From positions 5,456,001 through 5,520,000 of the forward strand of contig NZ_CP150300.1 in the NCBI RefSeq assembly GCF_037991315.1: a stretch of DNA of 64,000 nucleotides. Direction: 5' to 3'. The position numbers were made by a program, and so were the translations under genes. The notes under the pieces are model-generated. The model was not told where the DNA came from, did no database searches, and saw only the letters and a program-made list of their open reading frames with translations. Positions within the stretch are counted from its first letter, which is position 1. Every line of letters begins with the position of its first letter. This DNA comes from Paenibacillus sp. FSL H8-0079 (GTDB lineage: Bacteria; Bacillota; Bacilli; Paenibacillales; Paenibacillaceae). Of this stretch, positions 17,855 to 26,750 are shown one piece after another.

Positions 17855-19120
17855 TCAATTTGGTATATAAAATGACGTAAGGGAGTTACCAACCTTTATC
17901 GATGAAACGTTTAAAGTAACATCCTCAGAACGATATCGATTGATAGATTGGGCCATCCAATATCGCCTAGAAACCCCTTTTTTGAAAAAACCAGATTTCA
18001 CATAATCTACTCTTGGCAAGTTTATTATGCCATATTTTTTTACAGCTCCACTTGTAAAATTACTAGCTGCACCACTAGTTAAGCGATATCCAGTCGAGTT
18101 AGCTAAGGCAAGATTGCTAAGATTATTTCCATTAGGGGTAACTGTTACTTCCATAAAAACCATGTAGCGATCTTCATCAATGAATCTGTCAAAATCTTTA
18201 TCGATAAACATTTTCCCATACATATTATTCACAGTGGACGAGGTAGGGGCGTCGGCTATGATCATTCGATGGACTATCATTTCTCCAAGATTGTTGCGAA
18301 GTGAAAAAGGTTTCTCCGTTATCAAGTCAAAACTATTCAAATAGTCTGCGTTCTCATATTTACTGTAAACAAATGGCGTAGCAGAAGTCAGATTCGTTCC
18401 TGTTAGACCTACTTCCCGCATTTCATTCAGATCTCTATACGAAGTTGCCTTACTCACCTGCACCTGTTCGTAACGTGATAAAATAACTGCCGCCTCTGCA
18501 CGTGTGGTTGTTTTACTTGGACCAAAGGTCCCATCTGGATATCCAGCCATCAATCCGGTTCCCAATACCACCGACACATAGGGATATGCTGCTTTCTTCA
18601 ACCCACCCTTGTAATATTCTGCAACAGGCACTAGCGTATTCTCTGTATCCTTTAACGCTTGCTTGTAATCTTCATCCTGAGCTGCAAGTCCAGAGCTGAG
18701 CCACTTCGCCATTTCCTCTCGTGTCAATAATGTGCCTGGTTTAAACCCATTGGGGTAATCTGAAGCATTCAAAAAACCGAGGGATATCGCAAGGTTCACC
18801 TCTGTCTCACTCCAATGACCCGTCAAATCCTTAAATGCATTAGCTCGTTCTACCTCAGGCGTTCCTTTGGACACACGCGCCAGCAACGCTGCAAATTCCG
18901 CACGTGTCACCGTCGCCCCAGGCTTAAATGTACCGTCACTATATCCATTGAGATAACCTTTTGTCACGGCAGCATCTATGGAAGCTTTTGCCCAATGGTT
19001 TGCAGGCACGTCTTTAAATGAAGCAACCGCTGCCTCGCTCGTATTGTCAGTGAAAGGGAACATTGCGAATACCAACGCACCGCTTAATATGAGTTGTGTT
19101 ACTTTTTTCAAATCTTTCAC
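17855..19120 (-). CDS. S-layer-homology-domain surface protein
   Basis: This 421-residue exported protein has a signal peptide (LILSGALVFAMFPF, cut near TSEAAVA) followed by three SLH domains (about residues 33-90, 95-150 and 170-220). Each has the pattern of GHW, GY-DGTF-P and TRAE (for example AKASIDAAVTKGYLNGYSDG). SLH triplets bind pyruvylated secondary cell-wall polymers and anchor proteins to the surface. The C-terminal 200 residues are of unknown fold and function. It is a single gene; the function is probably structural or binding, since no catalytic motif is visible. Confidence 0.9.
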   Translation of the reverse strand: MKDLKKVTQLILSGALVFAMFPFTDNTSEAAVASFKDVPANHWAKASIDAAVTKGYLNGYSDGTFKPGATVTRAEFAALLARVSKGTPEVERANAFKDLTGHWSETEVNLAISLGFLNASDYPNGFKPGTLLTREEMAKWLSSGLAAQDEDYKQALKDTENTLVPVAEYYKGGLKKAAYPYVSVVLGTGLMAGYPDGTFGPSKTTTRAEAAVILSRYEQVQVSKATSYRDLNEMREVGLTGTNLTSATPFVYSKYENADYLNSFDLITEKPFSLRNNLGEMIVHRMIIADAPTSSTVNNMYGKMFIDKDFDRFIDEDRYMVFMEVTVTPNGNNLSNLALANSTGYRLTSGAASNFTSGAVKKYGIINLPRVDYVKSGFFKKGVSRRYWMAQSINRYRSEDVTLNVSSIKVGNSLTSFYIPN

Positions 19121-19214
19121 ACTCCAATTTTATTTTCTTTTCTTTGAAATCCTTCGTACTATGTATTTTTTCTTTAGTCTGCCTTTTGCTGAAAATCTTT
19201 AATATTTTCTAATC

Positions 19215-19469
19215 TTATATTTTATACGATCCATCCTTGCGTACCATAATCACATCCCTTAACAAAATTACAATTGAATGAATTAAGGTGAAATCTAGAC
19301 TTTCATCATAAAGATACACTGCTGGATTATCTCCCTCATCCAAATTAATGTACCAAAACATATATCCCTGATGCATCATAAATACAAACTGATTGTCTGT
19401 TAATTTTTCAGAAAAATTATTTTCATCCAAAAGTTCAACTGCCAATTCTAAATCCCCTCCACGGATCAC
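19215..19469 (-). pseudogene. C-terminal fragment of a SUKH-like immunity gene
   Basis: These 84 residues carry the pattern FVFMMHQGYMFWYINLDEGD followed by PAVYLYDE. This closely resembles the C-terminal strand of SMI1/KNR4 (SUKH) proteins, immunity proteins to polymorphic toxins and contact-dependent systems. The N-terminal half of a normal SUKH domain is missing and no good ribosome site precedes the first codon. I call it a 5'-truncated remnant; a short intact gene is less likely. It is the first member of an array of immunity-like genes. Confidence 0.5.
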
Positions 19470-19485
19470 ATCTCGATTTAGGAGC

Positions 19486-19822
19486 CTAAAAGCTAACTAT
19501 ACTGAATTTATTAAAGATTATATCTAACAAAGGAAGATCGCTAAAACCAGTAATTCTTAAATGAACTAAATTATTCAATTCCTCTTCATCAAAATCCATT
19601 TTTTTTAATTCTCTAAGTTCAATCTCAAGCAAACTTGATTGATTAAATACCTCAAAGTTGCTTATCTCCCTACCTATAGAGTTATATTCATATAATCTAG
19701 TATAGTCTTTAATAATAAATCCCTAATTTCTCCGTATTCCATTTAGTAATATATATCTCAAGTTTTTCTTCGGTGATATTTATTGAAGATACACGCCCTT
19801 CGTCTAAATTAAAATCTATCAT
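19486..19822 (-). pseudogene. Frameshifted immunity-like gene
   Basis: The ATG at 19822 follows a strong AAGGAG. The frame encodes MIDFNLDEGRVSSINITEEK and continues to WNTEKLG, then hits a stop. Beyond a GGG run near 19725 the +1 frame is open for about 75 codons (GFIIKDYTRLYEYNSIGREI onward) to the stop at 19486. The total of 337 bp is one base too many for a single frame. A single-base insertion therefore appears to have broken a gene of about 111 codons. The product is acidic and Leu/Ile-rich like its neighbours; the family is not recognised. Confidence 0.6.
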
Positions 19823-19949
19823 GACACACTCCTTATTTTTGTTCCGTACCGGGAACTGTTCCCCAGGTATAAAGTTAGCACCCGCTCCTTCGCTATATTC
19901 ATCTAATTTTTTATAGTATTACCGTCAATATCTCACGAGTCTATACTGA

Positions 19950-20321
19950 CTAGATTTTTCTGCCTAAATCTCTATCAGCTTCTATTTGAAGTTCTATCGT
20001 TTTAGGTCCCATGTAATTCCGTGCAGTTCGTAGAATGGATCTATCATTACCGAGTATTTCCAATACCGTAATTGAAAAAATATTAATTAAATGAGCATCT
20101 TCATCATTAGATATTTCTTCAAAATATTTAAAAATACTTCCTAACAGCTCGATGTTTCTTTCCTCTCTTAATAGTTTAATTATTTCATGCATAAAGATGT
20201 CTTCAATAATGATAGTTTCTAGCAACTCACCGTAAGTGGCAATTGATTTTCTATAGGCAGCTTCAGTTGATGGTAAGAACTCTAACATTCTTCTAAAGAA
20301 TTCTTCCGATTTTTTATTCAT
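19950..20321 (-). CDS. Small helical protein of the immunity-like array
   Basis: This 123-residue, all-helical, acidic protein begins MNKKSEEFFRRMLEFLPSTE and contains KLLREERNIELLGSIFKYFEEISNDEDAH. The ATG at 20321 is preferred to an upstream GTG because GAGGAG lies 9 bp away. The sequence resembles a group of uncharacterised proteins found in polymorphic-toxin loci (I associate it loosely with DUF7674). It has no signal peptide or membrane segment. A role as a toxin antidote is inferred from the neighbourhood, not from a motif. Confidence 0.6.
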   Translation of the reverse strand: MNKKSEEFFRRMLEFLPSTEAAYRKSIATYGELLETIIIEDIFMHEIIKLLREERNIELLGSIFKYFEEISNDEDAHLINIFSITVLEILGNDRSILRTARNYMGPKTIELQIEADRDLGRKI

Positions 20322-20413
20322 GACCACTAACTCCTCTATCTAAACAATTTTATTGCTTTCTTCAAATCACCTATTAAAACATCAAGAGAAACAGACACGT
20401 ACGATAAAATCAA

Positions 20414-20941
20414 CTAATTTATTATTTTCGATACTTTTATACCGTCAAACTTATCACCCCATCCTCTATTTTCTTTAATAGAGTAAATCAAAAATGACTG
20501 AATATCTGGTAAAGGAAAATTATTTTGATTCATAAAAAAGATAATCTTCTGCAAGGAATTCAAACTACTTTCACCATATCCTTCAATTACAGAGTAAGCA
20601 TGGCTAATACCTAATTCATAGATTTTTCGCAGTATAATAACAATCGTATTATCAATGTTCAAATATAATTTAGATAAATAAACAAATTCATCTTCACTCA
20701 GTCGTTCAAACTCATTCTCATCATATAAACTAAACTCCATCAAATTTTCAGGAATTAACTCGACAATAACATCAATCCAATCATCTAGATATTGTGTACT
20801 AGTAAATTCCCATAAGTACTCCAATACCCCCCTCCAATCATTAGGGTTATATTTTAAGACCATAAGTATGTTCTCGAAACAACTAATTCCATAGGCTACT
20901 CTACCTCTAAACGAAACAAGCTTAATTTGCTCGATATCCAC
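20414..20941 (-). CDS. Hypothetical protein of the immunity-like array
   Basis: This 175-residue, acidic, mostly helical protein includes YGISCFENILMVLKYNPNDW and EYLWEFTSTQYLDDWIDVIV. The GTG at 20941 has AGGGGG upstream. The pattern of Trp and Asp/Glu-rich helices is common among immunity proteins of polymorphic toxins. I cannot name the family. It lies 87 bp upstream of the preceding small gene on the same strand and may be cotranscribed. Confidence 0.6.
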   Translation of the reverse strand: MDIEQIKLVSFRGRVAYGISCFENILMVLKYNPNDWRGVLEYLWEFTSTQYLDDWIDVIVELIPENLMEFSLYDENEFERLSEDEFVYLSKLYLNIDNTIVIILRKIYELGISHAYSVIEGYGESSLNSLQKIIFFMNQNNFPLPDIQSFLIYSIKENRGWGDKFDGIKVSKIIN

Positions 20942-21054
20942 GATTAATGCCCCCTAGACTATCTAGTCATTGTATCATCAATTAACTTAATTATATTGGA
21001 TAAATACCTTTAAAGATGATAGATAGCACAGCACAAACCTTTTCTAACTAAAGA

Positions 21055-21091
21055 AAGGTATTATTTCATAATGATCATGAAATAACACCTT
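21055..21091. terminator. Hairpin downstream of the Gfo/Idh gene
   Basis: AAGGT-TTATTTCAT and ATGAAATAA-ACCTT form a long stem directly after the stop at 21097. It lacks a strong T tract, so termination is likely but not certain. Confidence 0.5.
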
Positions 21092-21096
21092 ATTCT

Positions 21097-22254
21097 TTAA
21101 AAATCCAACTTGCTACCTAGCGTAATACTCGAATCCTCGAAGTTTTCTACCGTCGTTTTCTTTTCATAAAAGTGTACGGCATGTTGCATAATTCCTTCTC
21201 TTGTGTAAAATGCGTCTTCCACGCCTAGTGGAAAAATAACCTTTTCTCCCGTACTTGCCGACTTGTAAATGCCTACAATCAGTTCAAGCGTATTTCGACC
21301 ACTTTCTCCATCTACTAGAAGGGGTGATCCTGTCTCAATAGCGTTTAACACATTCTCAACTTGCCCAGCGTGACCGACATGAACAACGTCCGGTAATTCG
21401 TCAGCCAGCTTCTGAATCTGCTGTTCCAGCTCTTGATTGGATTCCGGAAATCCGTTACTCCGTGCAGTAGAAGCAACCACTTTCCAAGGTGCAGATACCC
21501 GGGCTTCTTTGCCCTGAAAAATTAACTGTTGCTCCTCTCCGTGATGCACAACCGAACTCGTAATCATGCCAAGCGCCCCTTCCTGGAAGCGAAGCATCGC
21601 CATGGATACATCCTCGACTTCGGCATTATCATGTGCCGTATTCGCCATCATGGCCTGCAATTCCACTGGAGGTCCCATCATCCAAAGCATGGCATCAATA
21701 TGATGCACCGCATGATTAAGGGTACAGCCTCCACCTTCTTTTTCCCATGTTCCACGCCACCACAGATCATAATAATTGTGACCCCGCCACCAGAACGAAT
21801 CCACCTGTACATGTACGATGGGGCCCATCAGTTTACTCTCCAGCACACCTTTCAGCTTCATCATCGGTGTCGTAAACCTATTCTGAGCTACAACGGATAG
21901 TAGCTTGCCACTTTCTTGTGCTACTTTTAGCATCTGATCCGCTTCCTCCAGAGAAGATGCCATTGGTTTTTCGACCAACACATGCGCACCTGCTTGCATG
22001 AAATCACACGCAATTGGAGCATGTGTATACGGTGGCGTACAGACTGAAACCAGATCAATGTTTTGGGCAAGTAACTCTGTGTAATCCGTGACCGCTTGTG
22101 CACCTTCCAGTCCATATTCGTTAATTCGCTTCTGTGCTTTATCCACGTACATGTCGACCACAGCAACAATCTGACATCGCTCAGGAAATGCCAAATATGC
22201 TGAGATATGCGCTCCACTAATTGCACCTGCTCCGATAATCGCCACTTTTAACAT
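21097..22254 (-). CDS. Gfo/Idh/MocA-family oxidoreductase
   Basis: This 385-residue NAD(P)-dependent dehydrogenase has an N-terminal Rossmann motif (VAIIGAGAISGAHISAYLAF), the conserved EKP motif (HVLVEKPMA) and a C-terminal alpha/beta domain with GGCTLNHAVHHIDAMLW, where the paired histidines are typical of the active site. Members act on sugars, inositols or their derivatives. It is divergent from an AraC regulator 108 bp away. Together they look like a small sugar-responsive pair inserted within the immunity-like array. The substrate is unknown. Confidence 0.92.
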   Translation of the reverse strand: MLKVAIIGAGAISGAHISAYLAFPERCQIVAVVDMYVDKAQKRINEYGLEGAQAVTDYTELLAQNIDLVSVCTPPYTHAPIACDFMQAGAHVLVEKPMASSLEEADQMLKVAQESGKLLSVVAQNRFTTPMMKLKGVLESKLMGPIVHVQVDSFWWRGHNYYDLWWRGTWEKEGGGCTLNHAVHHIDAMLWMMGPPVELQAMMANTAHDNAEVEDVSMAMLRFQEGALGMITSSVVHHGEEQQLIFQGKEARVSAPWKVVASTARSNGFPESNQELEQQIQKLADELPDVVHVGHAGQVENVLNAIETGSPLLVDGESGRNTLELIVGIYKSASTGEKVIFPLGVEDAFYTREGIMQHAVHFYEKKTTVENFEDSSITLGSKLDF

Positions 22255-22362
22255 CGTTGCATACCTCCCTTAGTCCCTTCACAATACACAATAATAAAGC
22301 GCTTTTATGCGTTCATCTTGTGCTAAAATAAAACTATCTTGCGCATGTTAAGGGAGGCATTC

Positions 22363-23238
22363 ATGATGTCCATCATCCTGGGAGAACAATTTAATCTGGC
22401 CTGTCGCCGTGCATCCAACACTACGTTTCGCGAAGTGTTTCATGCTCATTCGCAGATGGAGATAACCTATATCCATGAAGGATATGGGCAGTTGATCACC
22501 GAAGGACAGGTTTTCTCTCTTGAACCTGGTATGCTCATGATTTTTCGACCTTTTCAATTGCACCACGTCCAGATTCAAGTATCCAGACATCAGCCTTTCA
22601 TTCGAAATGTACTCATGGTTGAGCTTGATATATTGAAGGCACTTTGGTCGCATTTTGTGGCGACTCACCACTTCATACAGGATCTGCTGGGAGAGCAATC
22701 GCCCATTGAGCCGATCCGACTTGCTGACACTTCCCCACTCGTTCAACGAATGGAACAATATGCAGATACGTATCCAGGTCTGCTTCCCCACGAAGTAGAG
22801 GAGGATACTCGCCTCTTTTTATTGGATCTGCTCGCACAACTTCGCTATCTGTGGCAAGACGGGAAGCAACGTAGTTCCCAAGATGTGCTCTCGTCCAGTG
22901 CAAGCGTTCTTCACCCTCATGCCGAAGCCATCATGCAATGGATTGAACAACATTACCAGGAGTCTTTTCGTTTGGAGGATATCGCAGATACACTTCATTT
23001 ATCTCCCTATCATCTGTCTCATGTATTCAAAAAAGCGACCGGCACCACCATTGTTGCTTATGCTCAAGCTACCCGCATTCGTCATGCCTGTATACTGCTC
23101 ACCCACTCCTCCCTTTCGGTTCCAGAAATCGGTCACCGTGTCGGTATGACCAGCCCCTCCTACTTTTGCAAAGTATTCCGTACTGCCACAGGATCTACAC
23201 CACATCAATATCGGCTGAAGGTGCAGGGGAGAGGATGA
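22363..23238 (+). CDS. AraC-family regulator of the Gfo/Idh gene
   Basis: This 291-residue protein has an N-terminal cupin (HSQMEITYIHEGYGQLI, MIFRPFQLHHVQIQ) and C-terminal paired helix-turn-helix motifs (RLEDIADTLHLSPYHLSHVF; VPEIGHRVGMTSPSYFCKVF). GGGAGG sits 6 bp before ATG 22363; an ATG directly after is an alternative. It is divergent from the oxidoreductase gene, the usual sign of local control. It is similar in design to the AraC at 15459-16331, but the two are clearly different sequences. Confidence 0.9.
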   Translation: MMSIILGEQFNLACRRASNTTFREVFHAHSQMEITYIHEGYGQLITEGQVFSLEPGMLMIFRPFQLHHVQIQVSRHQPFIRNVLMVELDILKALWSHFVATHHFIQDLLGEQSPIEPIRLADTSPLVQRMEQYADTYPGLLPHEVEEDTRLFLLDLLAQLRYLWQDGKQRSSQDVLSSSASVLHPHAEAIMQWIEQHYQESFRLEDIADTLHLSPYHLSHVFKKATGTTIVAYAQATRIRHACILLTHSSLSVPEIGHRVGMTSPSYFCKVFRTATGSTPHQYRLKVQGRG

Positions 23239-23479
23239 CATACCAAAAAACCTATCCCTTATCTCCGGTTAAGCAGGAATAGGCTTAAATTTCAACCTTC
23301 AATCCATTTGATCAAAATGTAAACTGAACAATATAGATCTTCATGACTCTTAATATCTCATTTAAGGAAACTAATTTATCTCATTAGTGTACTCCTTGAG
23401 CTTTCTATAAAATCACTATTATTTCTAAACATCTTTATTCTCACGTCCGTTCTAAGTTTTTTTCCTATATAATCTTTTT

Positions 23480-23959
23480 TTAGTACAACTGCAATTGTTC
23501 TATCTGTCTCTCTGCAATGTACCTATAGGGCTCACATAAGTCGTTTATCTTTTGAATCAACAAGGGATCTTCTAAACGCTTTTCGTCTGCATCGATTTCC
23601 CTCCATATGTCATAAAAATTCAAATCATAATGTATGGAGGATCCCGTCGCTGGGTCATCTTCATTACTTAATTTATCAATGATATTGCGTAGACTTAATC
23701 TATTTTCGATAAATTGTAGGTAATAATAACCAACCGTAGCATCACTAGATGAGAAGTTATTTTCCACGTAAAAGCGTCCTTCCATCCTAATCTCACTCAA
23801 AGCTATACCCAGTTCCACGATATCTTTGGCTAAAGAAACGTCATAGATCCAATATTCAACTTTGCTCTTAGTTAGGATCTGTCCATCTGCCCAGCACTGC
23901 CAATCTTGTTTAGAATAATATCCACTCTCACATGCTATGTACAAATAATCTGCGATCAT
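23480..23959 (-). CDS. Hypothetical protein of the immunity-like array
   Basis: This 159-residue protein begins MIADYLYIACESGYYSKQDW. The start at 23959 is fixed by AGGAGG 9 bp upstream; the frame is open 18 codons further but has no ribosome site there. The protein is acidic and aromatic-rich. The opening recalls DUF2247-like proteins, which occur in toxin-immunity loci, but the match is only by eye. It lies 72 bp downstream of the next gene on the same strand and is probably cotranscribed. Confidence 0.6.
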   Translation of the reverse strand: MIADYLYIACESGYYSKQDWQCWADGQILTKSKVEYWIYDVSLAKDIVELGIALSEIRMEGRFYVENNFSSSDATVGYYYLQFIENRLSLRNIIDKLSNEDDPATGSSIHYDLNFYDIWREIDADEKRLEDPLLIQKINDLCEPYRYIAERQIEQLQLY

Positions 23960-24031
23960 GATAAATTGCCTCCTAAAAAAAAACTCTGAAAATACACCCC
24001 GAAACCCATACAATTTGAGTTACAAAATTGA

Positions 24032-24430
24032 TTAATCTATTATTTGCTTATCCGGATTGATTGGGTCTTCTAGATGAATTCCGTTAGCCATAATACTTGT
24101 TATTACCTCAACCGATTCGTTATCTTTATTCGCTGAATACGCAGAAAAGGTAAACAGATACGTGCCCTCTGCCAACTCATCCACTTTCAAATAATTAATG
24201 CTATCGTTTGGTATATAGCCGCTTGGCTCCATCCGAATAGATTCAACATTAGAGAACACAATACATCCATTATTAATATCTTCGTCAGAATAATAATCCC
24301 ACTGGTTCGTTCTAACTCTAGATATCGTGGTCACTTGTATTCTCACTTCCGAATTCCAGCCATCCATGATGATTTTTTTACAACCGCGATCGCCAAGATA
24401 GATGGTTTGGATAAACGCATTAGGATGCAT
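24032..24430 (-). CDS. DUF6258-like protein of the immunity-like array
   Basis: This 132-residue beta-rich protein begins MHPNAFIQTIYLGDRGCKKI and continues IIMDGWNSEVRIQV, then VFSNVESIRMEPSGYIPND. The start at 24430 is chosen because GAGGGAG lies 9 bp upstream. The pattern of an FI-(R/T)-IYLGDR opening followed by alternating strands matches what I recall as DUF6258, found widely as orphan small genes in toxin-immunity regions. Function is unproven. It lies 35 bp downstream of the SUKH gene and is likely in one operon with it. Confidence 0.6.
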   Translation of the reverse strand: MHPNAFIQTIYLGDRGCKKIIMDGWNSEVRIQVTTISRVRTNQWDYYSDEDINNGCIVFSNVESIRMEPSGYIPNDSINYLKVDELAEGTYLFTFSAYSANKDNESVEVITSIMANGIHLEDPINPDKQIID

Positions 24431-24465
24431 GAAGTTCAACTCCCTCATTTTCTTTGCTTAGATGC

Positions 24466-25428
24466 TCAAATTGTTTTGATCATTTTTTTCCACGTCCTTT
24501 GAAAGGCTCGGAAACTATCTGCCACTTTATAAAGCCCCTCATCAAGGGTGGGCTCCTCATAGTCCATGTCCTTCCAATAATAAATCCTCTCCAGATCGTC
24601 CATCAAAACCTTGCCTCCCTCAGCAGCTTCTCCGATGAGAACGTACCCGGTTGGAAATTCATCCTTAAAGGCATTCCAATACGCCAGATCATAACGTTTC
24701 TCTACCTGAACACCAAATATAACGTGTAGTGGAATAACCTCATTCAATTCTTCTACTGCAAACGTACAGTAGTGAACCAGTACCTTACCTCCATTATTCT
24801 CTCTTAGGAATGTTCTGTAGCCTATAGGGAGTTCTTTATTTAACTTTTGCTCCAGGTCATCTATCATCTCATCGGTAGCGTAACCGAAGCTTCTAAGAAA
24901 AATCGGTTGTCCTCCCTCAATCGCTTGCATATATTTCTCAAGTTCATCTATGAACCGTGTTACATCTTCTTCGCTCGGATCATAGGGACTGAACAACCAT
25001 TTGACATACTTACATTTCGTCACCTGTTCCATTGTCCGCCAATGAAAAGGTGGCGTTTTTAACATATAGGATAAACAACGCTCCCATATCCAGTCCTTCT
25101 TTTGCTCTAACCAGTTGGACCAACGCTCTTTCTTATTTACATCTGTAGCCGCCTGAAGCTCCACGATCGTTTTCAATACACGCTGAGCCAGCTCCGCAGC
25201 AAAAGGGCTAGCTTGTATATGATAATCTGAAGGACTCAGATTGAATTTCGCTTCAAGCAATACTCTATGGAGGGCAAGGAGTTCGGTCTCTTCCTCAACC
25301 AGCAGTTTAGATTTATTCACCCAGATTACCTCCTCATTTTCACCAGTGGTTATCCACAACATTGCAACCAGCTTCCAATCTAAATATTCTAAATTGACTC
25401 TCTGTGATTCTGGGTACAGCCCATCCAT
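24466..25428 (-). CDS. SMI1/KNR4 (SUKH) domain protein with N-terminal extension
   Basis: This 320-residue protein has about 170 residues of unknown helical sequence rich in Trp and Lys/Glu, followed by a SUKH domain. The domain signature is FGYATDEMIDDLEQKLNKEL with PIGYRTFLRENNGGKV, ending with VLIGEAAEGGKVLMDDLERI. SUKH proteins neutralise polymorphic toxins in bacteria. The fusion with a large N-terminal region is longer than the usual 150 residues. Start ATG 25428 has only a weak GAGGA site, so the true start may differ. It heads the 25.4-23.5 kb group. Confidence 0.8.
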   Translation of the reverse strand: MDGLYPESQRVNLEYLDWKLVAMLWITTGENEEVIWVNKSKLLVEEETELLALHRVLLEAKFNLSPSDYHIQASPFAAELAQRVLKTIVELQAATDVNKKERWSNWLEQKKDWIWERCLSYMLKTPPFHWRTMEQVTKCKYVKWLFSPYDPSEEDVTRFIDELEKYMQAIEGGQPIFLRSFGYATDEMIDDLEQKLNKELPIGYRTFLRENNGGKVLVHYCTFAVEELNEVIPLHVIFGVQVEKRYDLAYWNAFKDEFPTGYVLIGEAAEGGKVLMDDLERIYYWKDMDYEEPTLDEGLYKVADSFRAFQRTWKKMIKTI

Positions 25429-25571
25429 ATCCTCAAGTGAAATATTCGCACAATCCTCCCCAACATTTCATAGATTTTGGATACACCATTCGCTCCGAAC
25501 TCATGCTGATCATCACCGTTTTCTCATCGTTATGTACTGTGTCTATACGCTTTGTATTATTTAAACCTTCG

Positions 25572-25844
25572 CTATGTTCGAGTCTGCTCTAAGCTTCTAC
25601 CGATCCTAATCAGTAACTGAATATGCTCATCACGTAAATGTTCATGCAATCCATCAACCTCATCATCTAGAAAATTATGGCCGATCTGTTCCAGACATGT
25701 AGATAAGATAGCCATCATACCGTATGGATTATATTGCTCCCAACCTTCATCTAAATTCCCCCAGTTCTCAATCACTTTAAGAAAACTTGCAAAGTCATGA
25801 ACACCTTCAAACGGTTTATTCCAATCTGCATCACCAGCATTCAT
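25572..25844 (-). CDS. Small acidic protein of the immunity-like array
   Basis: This 90-residue protein begins MNAGDADWNKPFEGVHDFAS and continues FLKVIENWGNLDEGWEQYNP. The start at 25844 is chosen because GGGAG lies about 8 bp upstream. It is acidic and helical, with a size and Trp/Asp-rich look similar to known immunity proteins. I do not know the family. It lies between the SUKH gene and the barstar gene on the same strand. Confidence 0.55.
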   Translation of the reverse strand: MNAGDADWNKPFEGVHDFASFLKVIENWGNLDEGWEQYNPYGMMAILSTCLEQIGHNFLDDEVDGLHEHLRDEHIQLLIRIGRSLEQTRT

Positions 25845-25929
25845 TACGCTCGCTCCCACTCATTCTTGATATTATGTATCCCAAATCTTAACCACATCAC
25901 GTCGGCTATCTGTTCATATCTTGATTCTT

Positions 25930-26238
25930 CTAAAATGATACATACACAACTTCACACGCCCAAGTTGGATGTTTTTCATTCAATCTATTAAGTAATTCTT
26001 TCATTCGAGCGGCATCTTGAGGGATATGATCTTCAACAGATTTCCACCCCACTAGAATTAATTTTTGGGGCATCTCTACCAAACCCGTTATCGCATCCCA
26101 AAATGCATCCCAATTCATACCGTAGAATTCTGGAAAGCCGAGATTATTCCTCAGAAGCTGATGTAATTGAGGTGAACTGTTTACATTGGTAACATCAATA
26201 ATCACTTCTTCTTCTTGATCTTCTTTTCGATTATCCAT
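25930..26238 (-). CDS. Barstar-family ribonuclease inhibitor
   Basis: This 102-residue protein shows the barstar signature: an opening strand VIIDVTNV, the central FPEFYGMNWDAFWDAITGLV with the conserved Tyr, Gly, Asn and Trp that contact barnase, and a final strand with a Glu/Asp-rich helix. Barstar blocks barnase-type RNases and related toxins. ATG 26238 has GGGAG 8 bp upstream; another in-frame ATG at 26280 gives 14 more residues. No barnase gene is visible, so it is an orphan immunity gene. Confidence 0.88.
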   Translation of the reverse strand: MDNRKEDQEEEVIIDVTNVNSSPQLHQLLRNNLGFPEFYGMNWDAFWDAITGLVEMPQKLILVGWKSVEDHIPQDAARMKELLNRLNEKHPTWACEVVYVSF

Positions 26239-26280
26239 TATCTTACTCTCCCACTCATCTATTAAATTCGTTAGGTACAT

Positions 26281-26750
26281 CTATATCCCCGACAGAATTG
26301 ATCCACATTATTGGAAACGGCTCGACTCTAATACGAACTACAGCTATTCTCAGTTGCATTCGCTTATGTCTTGTTCACTCTACGATGTAATAAGTCTTTA
26401 ATTTAAGTTTTGCAAAGTAAATTAGGATATATCTTACAACTCCCAAAAAAAAAGCATATTTTACTAAATTCACGTCCAAAGCCAGGATTTTTTTGCAGGT
26501 GAATCGGGGTACGTCAAGAGAAAGTGACGCAGCAGAGGGAGAAAAAGTGGTGAAAGATGCCCTTATTAAGTGCGATTCAAGGCACGTCCTAGAACCTCAA
26601 CCCAAAAAACTGGAGCGGAGGGCATAACCCCACCAGGCTCCAGTCTATGTGTATTTTAAACTCCGCTACATTTTCGTTTACATCACTTACGTCAACGGGT
26701 ATGCCTGGTTATGCAGTCTATTTCCCTATATGCCTTCTCTCTATCTCATA
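26281..26750. other. Gene-free stretch between barstar and the anti-sigma gene
   Basis: No gene is seen in these 470 bp. It holds the terminator at 26603-26644 and some GC-richer DNA at 26480-26640 unlike the AT-rich flanks. The origin of that segment is unclear. Confidence 0.5.
26603..26644 (-). terminator. Terminator of the ECF sigma operon
   Basis: ACTGGAGC and GCTCCAGT form a perfect 8-bp stem with a 20-base loop. On the minus strand it is followed by T6. It is the first terminator downstream of the anti-sigma-like gene, about 107 bp past its stop. Confidence 0.75.
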
